Shown here: positions 1 through 7,220 of the stretch, piece after piece
How the letters are laid out: the number at the start of each line of letters is the position of its first letter
Position numbering within the stretch: position 1 is the first letter of the stretch
DNA from: Mariprofundaceae bacterium
GTDB taxonomy: Bacteria; Pseudomonadota; Zetaproteobacteria; Mariprofundales; Mariprofundaceae
DNA: 37,470 nucleotides
NCBI GenBank assembly: GCA_030950825.1
Contig: JAUZQT010000069.1
Location: forward strand, 1-37,470
Reading direction: 5' to 3'
Made by a program: the position numbers and the translations under genes
Notes under the pieces: model-generated
Seen by the model: only the letters and a program-made list of their open reading frames with translations
Databases searched by the model: none
What the model was told of the DNA's origin: nothing

Positions 1-156
1 GTAACTCGCAATAAATAACCTACCAAAATCGCGCAGGGTTTTTGTTCCGCATCAAGGCGAAAAAAGCAAAGCATAGCTTGCTATGTAAGCTTTTTTGCAA
101 CGCCGATGCTGGGCAAAAAGACAAGCTAGTTTGGTGGGTTATTTATTGCGAGTTAC
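1..156. repeat. Palindromic MITE-like element, copy 1
   Basis: The ends form an inverted repeat: gtaactcgcaataaataacc at 1-20 is the exact reverse complement of 137-156, and pairing continues to about 27 bp per arm with one mismatch. The interior is also self-complementary: catagc/gctatg around a 2-nt loop near the centre, then A-rich/T-rich arms, then gcatc..ggcg against cgccgatgc. The whole unit could therefore fold into one long hairpin. The core (about 33-125) recurs at 33415-33515. No coding capacity is visible, so mobilisation would need a transposase from elsewhere. The window begins exactly at the element, so its left flank and any target duplication cannot be seen. Confidence 0.8.
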
Positions 157-256
157 CTTACTTCCGCCGACCCAAGGTTCACTTCCTGGCGGATGGCTAA
201 TCCTTACCGGAGCGGGATTTTCACCCACCAGAATAAACGACCTTGCCCGGCCGCAC
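157..256 (-). mobile_element. Putative 5' fragment of a group II intron
   Basis: Read on the minus strand, position 256 starts with GTGCG, matching the GUGYG 5' end of group II introns. It is followed by GGTGGG-TGAAAAT-CCCGCT, a 6-bp stem with a loop very like the common domain I element GGGUGAAAGUCCC. After that come CGGTAAGGATTAGCC and an AACCTTGGGTCGGCGG stretch that also resembles bacterial intron domain I. The similarity stops at position 156, where palindromic element copy 1 begins. No intron-encoded reverse transcriptase, domain V or 3' end lies in the window, so this is either a remnant or an intron interrupted by or continuing past the left edge. It begins 46 nt downstream of the prs stop codon. 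The call rests on remembered consensus features, not on an alignment. Confidence 0.45.
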
Positions 257-301
257 TGTGAATTATTCAGGTTAGGTATGCCGAATAGTTGCGGCGCTGG
301 T

Positions 302-1252
302 TTATTCGTACAGGCTACTGATGGAACGTGCACTATAAATACGCTTGATCGCTTCACCCATAAGGTTTGCAACCGTTAGAATACGCACTTTACCTGTTGC
401 CAAAATATGCTCTGGTTGCTTGATTGTATCACTAATAACAAGCTCAGAAAGGCAAGAGTTTTCCAAGCGTTCTGCCGCAGGGCCTGATAAAACACCGTGG
501 GTGGCATAGCCCGTAACCTTGCTTGCACCATGATCCATCAGGGCTTCAGCTGCACTGCATAAGGTGCCGGCTGTATCCACCATATCATCAATAATAATAC
601 AATGACGACCTTCGACCTCACCAATAATATTCATCACTTTAGCAACATTGGGCGCAGGGCGACGCTTGTCTACAATCGCAATATCAGCATGTAGTTTTTT
701 TGCCAAAGCACGAGCGCGAACAACACCGCCAATATCAGGGGAAACAACCATAATATCATCAATATGATTGCGTGACTCAATATCTTTGGAAAACAGTGGT
801 CCTGCAAAAATATTATCTACAGGAATATTGAAAAAACCTTGAATTTGAGTGGCATGCAGATCCATAGTAAGTACACGCGTCACGCCTGCTGCTTGCAATA
901 AATCGGCAACAAGCTTGGCTGAAATAGGTGTTCGGCCAGCGCTTTTTCGATCTTGGCGCGCATAGCCGTAATAAGGAATGACAGCACATATTTCATGCGC
1001 CGAAGCTCGCTTGGCTGCATCAATGGCCACCAAAAGTTCCATTAAGTTATCATTGGCTGGAGCCGACGTGCTTTGAATAATAAATACATCCAAGCCACGA
1101 ATTGTTTCTTCAAATTGCAAAAATACTTCACCGTCTGAAAAGCGTCGAACGTAAATATCGCCTACGGGCATGTCAATATGTCGGCAAATATCAGCCGTCA
1201 GTTCAGGGTTTGAAGTTCCAGAAAATAGACGTAATTTCTGAGGTTTAGCCAT
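302..1252 (-). CDS. prs: Ribose-phosphate pyrophosphokinase
   Basis: Cytosolic enzyme that makes PRPP from ribose 5-phosphate and ATP, the precursor for nucleotides, histidine, tryptophan and NAD. At 316 aa it has the normal bacterial length. Visible motifs are the N-terminal LFSGTSNPELT start, RRFSDGEV, the Mg-binding region DLHATQIQGFF, the flexible-loop KRRPAPN with its catalytic lysine (about residue 195), and the PRPP-binding loop DDMVDTAGT (about 220). The ATG at 1250-1252 is preceded by GGAG about 11 nt upstream. It is the last gene of the minus-strand lolB-ispE-tRNA-Gln-prs unit, an order well known from Pseudomonas and relatives. In those genomes rplY and pth often follow. Here an intron-like fragment and a palindromic element follow instead. 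Confidence 0.97.
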   Translation of the reverse strand: MAKPQKLRLFSGTSNPELTADICRHIDMPVGDIYVRRFSDGEVFLQFEETIRGLDVFIIQSTSAPANDNLMELLVAIDAAKRASAHEICAVIPYYGYARQDRKSAGRTPISAKLVADLLQAAGVTRVLTMDLHATQIQGFFNIPVDNIFAGPLFSKDIESRNHIDDIMVVSPDIGGVVRARALAKKLHADIAIVDKRRPAPNVAKVMNIIGEVEGRHCIIIDDMVDTAGTLCSAAEALMDHGASKVTGYATHGVLSGPAAERLENSCLSELVISDTIKQPEHILATGKVRILTVANLMGEAIKRIYSARSISSLYE

Positions 1253-1312
1253 GAGAACAATGCTCCGTTGCTACGTGTTAATGAGTGCTCTATAAAAGCA
1301 TGTTCTTGTGAA

Positions 1313-1387
1313 TGGCTGGGGCGGCAGGATTCGAACCTGCGCATGACGGGATCAAAACCCGCTGCCTTACCGCTTGGCTACGCCCCA
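1313..1387 (-). tRNA. tRNA-Gln(UUG)
   Basis: A full cloverleaf can be drawn on the minus strand: acceptor TGGGGCG/CGCCCCA, a D arm with AGCGGTAA, anticodon stem GCGGG/CCCGT closing loop TTTTGAT, and T arm GCAGG-TTCGAAT-CCTGC. The discriminator is G and CCA is encoded (1313-1315). Loop positions 34-36 read TTG, giving glutamine. The first base is T, as in other tRNA-Gln(UUG). It lies between ispE and prs and is probably cut from their common transcript. Its first 10 bases also encode the last codons and the stop of ispE. Confidence 0.97.
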
Positions 1388-2358
1388 ATATTCTTTATAA
1401 AAGCAGGATGCTTGTGAAGCAACAAGCCTGCATGTGTCCAACTTGCAAGCCCCGCTTGCTGCAAACTTCTTGCAAGCAATGTGGCTTGATTAAGGTCAGA
1501 ACACAAAGCAATGCAGCTTGAGCCGCTTCCACTCATCCAAACCATGTCAGACTTTTTCCGCATGGCATCTAAGAGCAAGTTTATTTCTGGAAGTAATGCA
1601 ATGGCACTTTCTTGCAATGCATTTTCTCCAATAAGAGCCTTACCCTGCGAAGCGGCGCGCAGAGTATCGGCGCCTTGGTTCTGGGTCAATGGTATTTGTG
1701 CGCCAAGTTTTTTTGTAGGTATTTCAGTAGCTGCCTTCATAATATCTACACTCTTTGAAGCGGCTGCATCCCATGCAATCAAATGTGAATCGAAATATTG
1801 GAAAACTTTTTGGGTTGATAAACCTTGAAATGGCTTAGCAAGGCAAATGTACTGGCTGGGCATTGCTTCAGGGTATGCAAGCAGCTGTTCACCCGTCCCT
1901 GTGGCTAAACTTGCTTGGCCAAATAAAAAACATGGGATATCAGCACCAAATGGGCTCGCAAAATCAATCAGTCCCTGCTTAGAAAGGTTGATGCCCCAAA
2001 TCTCATTGGCAGCCAAAAGAGCACTGGCGGCATCCGATGAGCCGCCCCCCAAGCCTGCTTCAGCAGGTAGGTTCTTTTCAATTAAAACATGCATGCCTTG
2101 CTGCACATGATATTGCTCTTTGAATGCTTTCAATATTTGGAATACAAGGTTTTTTTCATTTGATAATGATGCAATGGAGCATGTGACAGATATAATACCC
2201 TTGGAGGGTTTGATGTATAAAAAATCATAGGCATCAACAAAAGCAAAGCTGGTGTCTAAGGAATGCCTACCATCAGCAAGCAAGCCTGTAACCTTTAGAT
2301 GTAAGTTAATTTTGGCAGGGGCACAAAGCTTTCCAGAGACAGGAAGTACAAAGGTCAT
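1378..2358 (-). CDS. ispE: 4-diphosphocytidyl-2-C-methyl-D-erythritol kinase
   Basis: GHMP-family kinase of the MEP isoprenoid pathway that phosphorylates the 2-hydroxyl of CDP-methylerythritol, in the cytosol. Clear signatures are the N-terminal CAPAKINLHLKVTG, the ATP-binding LPAEAGLGGGSSDAASALL (about 100-118) and the C-terminal MSGSGSSCIAL (about 275-287). At 326 aa it is longer than the usual 280-290. The extra residues appear to lie around 190-245, just before the C-terminal GHMP motif. The start codon overlaps the lolB stop in an ATGA arrangement (2355-2358). The stop TAG is at 1378-1380, inside tRNA-Gln, so the last codons (Gly-Ala-stop) come from the tRNA acceptor stem. Confidence 0.95.
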   Translation of the reverse strand: MTFVLPVSGKLCAPAKINLHLKVTGLLADGRHSLDTSFAFVDAYDFLYIKPSKGIISVTCSIASLSNEKNLVFQILKAFKEQYHVQQGMHVLIEKNLPAEAGLGGGSSDAASALLAANEIWGINLSKQGLIDFASPFGADIPCFLFGQASLATGTGEQLLAYPEAMPSQYICLAKPFQGLSTQKVFQYFDSHLIAWDAAASKSVDIMKAATEIPTKKLGAQIPLTQNQGADTLRAASQGKALIGENALQESAIALLPEINLLLDAMRKKSDMVWMSGSGSSCIALCSDLNQATLLARSLQQAGLASWTHAGLLLHKHPAFIKNIGA

Positions 2359-2882
2359 GGTAAAATACGCAAAATAGCTGTGCGACCATGGGTAATGTCA
2401 GTCATCGTTAATTTATGGCCGTTGTTTTGCCAGCGCAAACGAATGCTATTGCCATATATCAGGCCTTTCCATATACCCGTACCTTGGGGCTTGAGCTGCT
2501 TTGGAATCTGCTGCTGAAGAATAGCCGCAATAGTATGAGGCGGCAACACGATGCCGTACTTCATAAGCGCATCTGCTTTGATGTACTTCCAATTTGGCTT
2601 CATTGCTTGGTTATCAAGTATTTGAACATCATTGCCCTGCCATCGTAACTTGATAATTCGTCCTGTTGCAGCATGTGTAAGTCTGGCGCTGCCAGATTGT
2701 GAATCAGCCTGCCAGTCAAGCAGCACTTGCCAACGATGTGCAGATTCAATGATCGACAACTGAGCTTGAAAGCTGAACCAAGGCTTTTGACTGGCACTTT
2801 GATCACTTATACTAGAATATTGCGTTGCACTGCATGCATTGAATAGCAAGAGGCATACACTTAGAGTTACTGTTCGTTTCAT
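2355..2882 (-). CDS. lolB: Outer-membrane lipoprotein insertion protein LolB
   Basis: LolB accepts lipoproteins from LolA and inserts them into the outer membrane, being itself an outer-membrane lipoprotein. The protein (175 aa from the ATG at 2880-2882) starts with MKRT, a hydrophobic stretch and a lipobox-like LFNAC, with Cys as the likely lipidated residue. The rest is the expected beta-rich domain with WQVLLDW, SARLTHAATGRIIKL and a C-terminal IRLRWQNNGHKLTM. Identification leans on this pattern and on position: lolB directly upstream of ispE is conserved in many proteobacteria. A GTG at 2901-2903 would add seven residues and overlap the preceding gene. The ATG was chosen because it gives a standard signal peptide. 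Confidence 0.85.
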   Translation of the reverse strand: MKRTVTLSVCLLLFNACSATQYSSISDQSASQKPWFSFQAQLSIIESAHRWQVLLDWQADSQSGSARLTHAATGRIIKLRWQGNDVQILDNQAMKPNWKYIKADALMKYGIVLPPHTIAAILQQQIPKQLKPQGTGIWKGLIYGNSIRLRWQNNGHKLTMTDITHGRTAILRILP

Positions 2883-2892
2883 GATAAACCAA

Positions 2893-4626
2893 CTACATAC
2901 CACGCTTTATTTTGAGGCGCAGCGCGCGCATCTGGTCGGGTTTTAGTGTTAATGCTCGTTTCCATTGCAGGATGGCTTTATCCTGCTCGCCTTGTTGCCA
3001 TAATATATCTCCGAGGTGCTCGTACATAGTAGGGTCATTTTTTACAATTTTAATGGCCTTCCATTGTATATTGGCAGCGCTATCGTAATCACCAAGTTTG
3101 TAATAAATCCAAGCAAGCGAATCAAGGTAGTAGCCATCATCGGGCTGTAGCTTTAGTGCACGTTGAATATACTCCTTGGCTTCATCAAGCTTAATACCTT
3201 GCTCTGCATAGGTATAAGCCAAAAAATTTAGTGCATCTGCATGTTTGGGGTTATTGTGAAGTAACGCTTCTAGTACCTTTTCAAGATCTTTGTAACGTTT
3301 GAAATGCTCAAATGCAATGGCGCGATTCATTTGTAGGCGCGCGGGCATTGTTTTAAGTATTGTGGCACCCTCAGTCTTACTTAACAGCTGTCGGTACTTT
3401 TGTTGCACCAAATACACGGTGGATAAAAGTATCCATGCTTGTGCATTATCGGGGTTGTTTTTTAGAACGCTGTTTATATATTTAAGGCTGGACGCATACT
3501 TTTTGTCAACTATGCCCATGCTCGCCAAACGAAGCTGGGCTTCTGGCCATATTTGATGCTCTGATTGGATTTTTTTGTATAAATCCCCAGCCTGCTTGTT
3601 TTCATGTAGAGCCTCTAGGCTACTGGCTAAATAAAATTGATAGCTTGCATTATCAGGGATTGTTTTCAACGCCTTCTTAAATTGCTTGCTGGAATTTTGA
3701 AAATCCCCCAGCTGATAATAAAGTAAACCCAATGCGGATGCTATGTCACTGCTTCCAGGTAAGGCATTGCTCATATTTTCGTAAACAAGAATCGCTTTTT
3801 CGGGGTGTTTCAGTTGAATAAGTAGGCGTGCCAAATTGTGCTGAACGCGTAGATTTTCAGGATTTTCCTGAATAAACGCACGTAAAATTTTCTCCGCTTG
3901 ATCTGAATGTCCCTGCTGTATTTCAAACTGACTAAGCAAAAGAATCGCAGTATCATTCTTAGGATTTAGCTGCAGCATCTTTTCAAGGCTTTTCCTAGCA
4001 TTCTCAAGCTTTCCTTCACGGCTAAAGACATCTGCCTGAAATTGCCGAAGGGTAGGGTTATCTTGTATGGCGATTGCTATATCAATCGCCATATGCGCAA
4101 GCGCCAATTGATTCGTGTGCGTAAATAATTCAATTTGCAAATACCGTGCCAACATAAACTTAGGATATTGATTAAGCAGGCGAAGAAGAGAGTCTTGTGC
4201 ATGATTGATTTGATTTGAAGCTGCTAGGCTGCGGGCGTACATAAGGTGTAAGTTCTTCTGCTCTTTTGGAGGGAAATTACTCACACTAGCTTGTTGAATA
4301 AGCGGTTGTAAATACGGCAAAGCTTCACTGGCGCGATTGTTATTCAATAATAGCTCGGCAAGCTCAAGCGCTGGTTTAGCCGTATCTTTTACATGACCCT
4401 CAGTATTTTGAGATATTAATATGCTCAACAATTGAATCGCCAACGCCTGTTGACCATCCCGTTTTGCCGCTTGAGCAGTCAGATAGAGGGAGCGCTCACT
4501 GCGATCTTGCATTGTTTCCGCCACTGGTTGTTTATTATTGGGTGGTTTGATGTCATGTTTTTTCAAGGGGACGCAAGCATTAAGAATCAACACAGTAGCA
4601 AGAATCATGCATTGAAACACCTTCAT
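2893..4626 (-). CDS. TPR-repeat lipoprotein
   Basis: A 577-aa protein with a lipoprotein signal (MKVFQC..LILNAC, Cys about residue 18), followed almost entirely by tetratricopeptide repeats. These are recognisable by recurring pairs such as YLDSLAWIYYKLGDYDSA and ALNFLAYTYAEQG, with Pro-Asn or Pro-Asp between helices. TPR lipoproteins form protein-docking scaffolds at the inner or outer membrane, and the partner cannot be told from sequence. The last third (TYAEQGIKLDEAKEYI..DGYYLDSLAWIYY) resembles proteins often found beside lolB in betaproteobacteria. The start overlaps the stop of the JAMM gene (ATGA, 4623-4626) and lolB follows after 10 nt, so the three are probably translated in coupling. 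The function is presumably linked to envelope biogenesis, which is inference. Confidence 0.85.
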   Translation of the reverse strand: MKVFQCMILATVLILNACVPLKKHDIKPPNNKQPVAETMQDRSERSLYLTAQAAKRDGQQALAIQLLSILISQNTEGHVKDTAKPALELAELLLNNNRASEALPYLQPLIQQASVSNFPPKEQKNLHLMYARSLAASNQINHAQDSLLRLLNQYPKFMLARYLQIELFTHTNQLALAHMAIDIAIAIQDNPTLRQFQADVFSREGKLENARKSLEKMLQLNPKNDTAILLLSQFEIQQGHSDQAEKILRAFIQENPENLRVQHNLARLLIQLKHPEKAILVYENMSNALPGSSDIASALGLLYYQLGDFQNSSKQFKKALKTIPDNASYQFYLASSLEALHENKQAGDLYKKIQSEHQIWPEAQLRLASMGIVDKKYASSLKYINSVLKNNPDNAQAWILLSTVYLVQQKYRQLLSKTEGATILKTMPARLQMNRAIAFEHFKRYKDLEKVLEALLHNNPKHADALNFLAYTYAEQGIKLDEAKEYIQRALKLQPDDGYYLDSLAWIYYKLGDYDSAANIQWKAIKIVKNDPTMYEHLGDILWQQGEQDKAILQWKRALTLKPDQMRALRLKIKRGM

Positions 4627-5129
4627 AGCGGTGCCTTACGGACATGAACAGGATGGAATTTTTTGGATACCTCATTGGGTGCCCAGCATAAAACATCGGC
4701 AACCTGAGCATTATACACACTAACTATAGGGTACAAAAAACCCTCCCACGCACTTTCCAAATCAGTTGGCGAAGGCTTGCTAGGGCAATCTGGGTGAGAG
4801 TGAAAGACTCCAATAATCTCCAACTGGCTACCACGAATGTCTCGATCAATAGCTTGATAGCCAGCTGGATCCAATTGAAAACGTTCTGCGGCGCGCTCTG
4901 TATTAATATTGTTCACCTGTCGAACCTCATGCACCTGCCAGCCTTGTGTATCAATACAGCCCAATAACAAACCACATACTTCATTTGGGTAACCTTCCGC
5001 AGCAATAGCCTGCATCTGATCAAAAGCGTTTTTGTTAAATATGGTGACTTGTGAAGTCAGTGAATCGCCCAATACTGCTAAATATTCTGGGCTGTTAAAG
5101 CGTTCAGGGTCATGTTTTTTTTCAGGCAA
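4623..5129 (-). CDS. JAMM/MPN+ metallopeptidase
   Basis: A 168-aa prokaryotic Mov34/MPN domain protein with a complete JAMM zinc site: Glu50 in PNEVCGLLLG, His110 and His112 in GVFHSHPD, Ser120 and Asp123 in SPTDLES. This family hydrolyses isopeptide or peptide bonds. Bacterial members trim ubiquitin-like sulfur carriers (ThiS/MoaD/CysO) or act in related sulfur metabolism. No ThiS/MoaD-like or E1-like gene is in this window, so the substrate is unknown. The start is TTG at 5127-5129 with GGAG 8-11 nt upstream. The next in-frame Met is residue 39, inside the domain. About 25 residues precede the domain. It is the promoter-proximal gene of the minus-strand lolB-prs unit. Confidence 0.85.
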   Translation of the reverse strand: MPEKKHDPERFNSPEYLAVLGDSLTSQVTIFNKNAFDQMQAIAAEGYPNEVCGLLLGCIDTQGWQVHEVRQVNNINTERAAERFQLDPAGYQAIDRDIRGSQLEIIGVFHSHPDCPSKPSPTDLESAWEGFLYPIVSVYNAQVADVLCWAPNEVSKKFHPVHVRKAPL

Positions 5130-5241
5130 TGGTCTTACTCCAAGGGTGTAATGGGCAGAAACCCTACTGTCTAATGGGTAGAAGCCAATAGCGTGAGTCG
5201 TTAGTTTGCAGCGATATTATTAAATATAAAAGGAGTTTGAT

Positions 5242-5646
5242 ATGTCTAAAATATTAAATATCGTAATAATGGCATTGCTATTTTCGAGTACGGCATGGGC
5301 AAATGAAGACGGCAAGCAAGGGGTTTATTTTGTGATGCCATCGAATGCATCCACCCATCAAGGAGAGGTTCACCTTGTGATGGCTGTCAATGGTATGGCA
5401 GTACAAAAAGCGGGAGTTCTCAAGGAAGGTACGGGGCACTTTCATGTCATCGTTGATGGTGGTTTTGTCGCAAAGGGAAGTCCAGTCGCAAAAAATGCAA
5501 CGCATATACACTTTGGCAAAGGTCAGGTTGAAGCCAAGCTGGAGCTGCCAGATGGCGAGCATACATTAACATTGCAGTTTGCTGATGGACATCACATCTC
5601 TTACGGAGCGGCATGGAGTCAAACTGTTCGTGTCAATATAAAGTAA
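5242..5646 (+). CDS. DUF4399 family periplasmic protein
   Basis: A 134-aa protein with a cleavable signal peptide (hydrophobic core IVIMALLFSS, cut probably after STAWA) and one domain with the DUF4399 pattern: GHFHVIVDG, THIHFGKGQVEAKLELPDGEHTL, then FADGHHISYGAAWSQ. The many conserved histidines hint at metal binding, but the family has no established function. The ATG is preceded by AAAGGAG (5230-5236). It stands alone on the plus strand, divergent from the JAMM gene, with an A/T-rich 112-bp gap that must hold both promoters. An imperfect hairpin (ttttcag/ctgaaaa, 5657-5702) follows the stop and might act as a weak terminator. Confidence 0.75.
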   Translation: MSKILNIVIMALLFSSTAWANEDGKQGVYFVMPSNASTHQGEVHLVMAVNGMAVQKAGVLKEGTGHFHVIVDGGFVAKGSPVAKNATHIHFGKGQVEAKLELPDGEHTLTLQFADGHHISYGAAWSQTVRVNIK

Positions 5647-5776
5647 TTCAGATGAAATTTTTCAGTCCATGATATGAAGCATTTATTACAGGCTGAAAAA
5701 GCTTCATTGGTTCATTTATTTCATGTTAAACGGGCGGAAAAACAACTTGCTCACGTGTTTTATATCCACAAGCCTA

Positions 5777-5805
5777 TTGCGTGTAATAAATCACATGTTT
5801 ATAGT
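5777..5805 (+). promoter_or_regulatory. Candidate sigma-70 promoter for the small membrane protein and cytochrome
   Basis: TTGCGT (5777-5782) and TATAGT (5800-5805) are separated by 17 nt, a good match to -35 and -10 elements. Transcription from here would start near 5812 and give a leader of about 120 nt before the ATG at 5936. The 5647-5935 stretch has no convincing gene apart from this promoter and the hairpins at 5821-5885. Confidence 0.4.
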
Positions 5806-5820
5806 TGCGCTGAATCGTTT

Positions 5821-5885
5821 GCCTGTTCGTTTTTTAACAAGCAGGCTTGAGTTATTGAAACAAGTCGTCAGTGTGGCGACTTGTT
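5821..5885 (+). other. Two leader hairpins upstream of the small membrane protein gene
   Basis: gcctg (5821-5825) pairs with caggc (5842-5846). A stronger stem aacaagtcg/cgacttgtt (5859-5867 with 5877-5885) has a 9-nt loop. Neither is followed by a T-run, so they look like leader or mRNA-stability structures, not terminators. They lie between the candidate promoter and the ribosome-binding site at 5924-5929. Confidence 0.4.
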
Positions 5886-5935
5886 ATGTAATTAAATTAT
5901 GCTAAGGGTTATTTTTTAATGCTGGGAGGCTTATA

Positions 5936-6064
5936 ATGAGTGAATTTTTTGAAGCATCAATCAATTTTTCAAATGCGGATGTTTGGAAGATGTATGCTGT
6001 GATGACGGTTGTTTTTTTTGGTATTGCGCTTATTTTGTTTAAGGCTTCACTAAAAGACGATTAA
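5936..6064 (+). CDS. Small single-span membrane protein (42 aa) upstream of cytochrome
   Basis: A short frame with a textbook ribosome-binding site: GGGAGG at 5924-5929, six nt before the ATG. It encodes 42 residues: a polar N-terminus with two acidic residues (MSEFFEASINFSNADVW), one hydrophobic span (about 19-36, YAVMTVVFFGIALILF), and a charged tail KASLKDD. A 39-nt gap separates it from the cytochrome gene, so the two are probably co-transcribed. Size and topology recall small accessory subunits of respiratory complexes such as CcoQ, but I see no diagnostic residues and make no family assignment. The good RBS, stop placement and membrane-like composition make it a real gene in my view. 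Confidence 0.7.
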   Translation: MSEFFEASINFSNADVWKMYAVMTVVFFGIALILFKASLKDD

Positions 6065-6103
6065 TTTGGGTATTGTTATTAACTTAATAAGGGAGGAGTT
6101 GGA

Positions 6104-6862
6104 ATGAAGCGTTTAATGATGTTAAGTGCTGCGGCACTGTTGAGTGTGGCTTGGATGACGCCATCAGCAATGGCAGGCGGTGTTGCTGAAATTGGTGATG
6201 CTGGAAAGGGTCGCGTTATTTTCAATAAAGGACTTGGTGATGATGTCCCAGCCTGTGCTACTTGCCATGGCAAAGGCGGCATGGGTGCCGACGAAATGGG
6301 AACACCGCGTCTTGCATATCAAGTGCAAAAGTATGTCTGGAAACAGCTGGAAGATTTTGCAACAGACAAGCGTATAGACAACGTGATGTACCAAATGAAC
6401 GATATTGCCAAAGCATTGACTGCAGAACAACGCCGTGATGTAGCTGCTTATGTGCATACCTTAAAAACCCCATTCATGGGATCTGACCTAGATCAAATGC
6501 GTAAAGATGACGAAGAAATTGGTGTGGTTCATAAAGGACAAATCATTGTTGAATTTGGCATTCCAAGTCGTGGAATCCCAGCTTGCATGAGTTGTCATGC
6601 ATTTCACGGTCGTGCGGCAGGTAATATATATCCAGCTATTGGTGGTCAACGTTATGTGTACTTAAAACACGAGCTTGAAGCTTTTCGCTTAGGACACAGT
6701 ACGCCATCATCTGAAGATGAAATGGCGCGTGATAATGACCTTATGGGTCAGATGCGTAATGTTGCAACTAAATTAAAGGATGAAGATATTGCCAATGTGG
6801 CGGCATTTTTGACAGTGGCTCGTCCTGCAACTGCGGGCAATCCATCGGCACCACGCCGTTAG
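6104..6862 (+). CDS. Periplasmic diheme cytochrome c (c4-like)
   Basis: A 252-aa protein with a Sec signal peptide (cleavage after SAMA, residue 24) and two tandem class I cytochrome domains. Heme sites are CATCH (Cys51-Cys54-His55) and CMSCH (Cys161-Cys164-His165). Matching distal methionines are probably Met98 (MNDIAKAL) and Met217 (MRNVATKL), each followed by the helix typical of cytochrome c4 (LTAEQRRDVAAYV, LKDEDIANVAAFL). c4-type proteins carry electrons between periplasmic donors and terminal oxidases. The first domain is linked to the second by an acidic stretch (about 125-145), making it somewhat longer than the usual 200-210 aa. A GGGAGGAG ribosome-binding site precedes the ATG. It follows the 42-aa membrane protein and is closed by a strong terminator. 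Confidence 0.9.
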   Translation: MKRLMMLSAAALLSVAWMTPSAMAGGVAEIGDAGKGRVIFNKGLGDDVPACATCHGKGGMGADEMGTPRLAYQVQKYVWKQLEDFATDKRIDNVMYQMNDIAKALTAEQRRDVAAYVHTLKTPFMGSDLDQMRKDDEEIGVVHKGQIIVEFGIPSRGIPACMSCHAFHGRAAGNIYPAIGGQRYVYLKHELEAFRLGHSTPSSEDEMARDNDLMGQMRNVATKLKDEDIANVAAFLTVARPATAGNPSAPRR

Positions 6863-6893
6863 ATTAAAAAAGATTCATTACTTGTATACTGAG

Positions 6894-6925
6894 AAAGGGG
6901 GGATGCGAAAGCATCTCCCTTTTTT
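6894..6925 (+). terminator. Rho-independent terminator after the cytochrome gene
   Basis: A 13-bp stem (aaaggggggatgc against gcatctccctttt, with G-T wobbles) closes a GAAA tetraloop and runs into TTTTTTG. It sits 32 nt after the cytochrome stop, so it separates that unit from fdxA. Confidence 0.9.
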
Positions 6926-7220
6926 GTTTCTACCTAGCCTGAATAATTCATAAATCGTTGTGATGATTGCGAAGAACCTTTATTTGCAACGTGTTTTTTC
7001 AATAGTCCAAGTGAATCAAGAGCTTGCGCTATGTATGTGCAAACACTTGCAGGATCTAGGTTCTATATAAACTATTCATATCACCACTGATTGATTCGAA
7101 ATCAAGATAGAAGGTTGATCAGTTATTTATTTACGAGGCCTTAGAGTATCCTTACAGGTGCTTTTGTTTTGCAGCTCGTCTATGATTCGCGGAAATTCCG
7201 AATAAGAAGAGGTATATTCC
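6926..7220 (+). other. Intergenic region upstream of fdxA
   Basis: About 295 bp without a convincing gene. It is A/T-rich, holds a short palindrome ttgattcgaaatcaa near 7090-7104, and a TATGAT at 7181-7186 that could be a -10 element although I see no good -35 at the right spacing. An AAGAGG ribosome-binding site lies just before the fdxA ATG. Confidence 0.3.

Noticed and set aside
95..379. 94-aa plus-strand frame at the left end
   Set aside because: It crosses the palindromic element, the intron-like fragment and the antisense of the prs end; no start signal.
5723..5905. 60-aa frame between the DUF4399 gene and the small membrane protein
   Set aside because: No ribosome-binding site, it runs through both leader hairpins and the candidate promoter, and its composition does not look coding.
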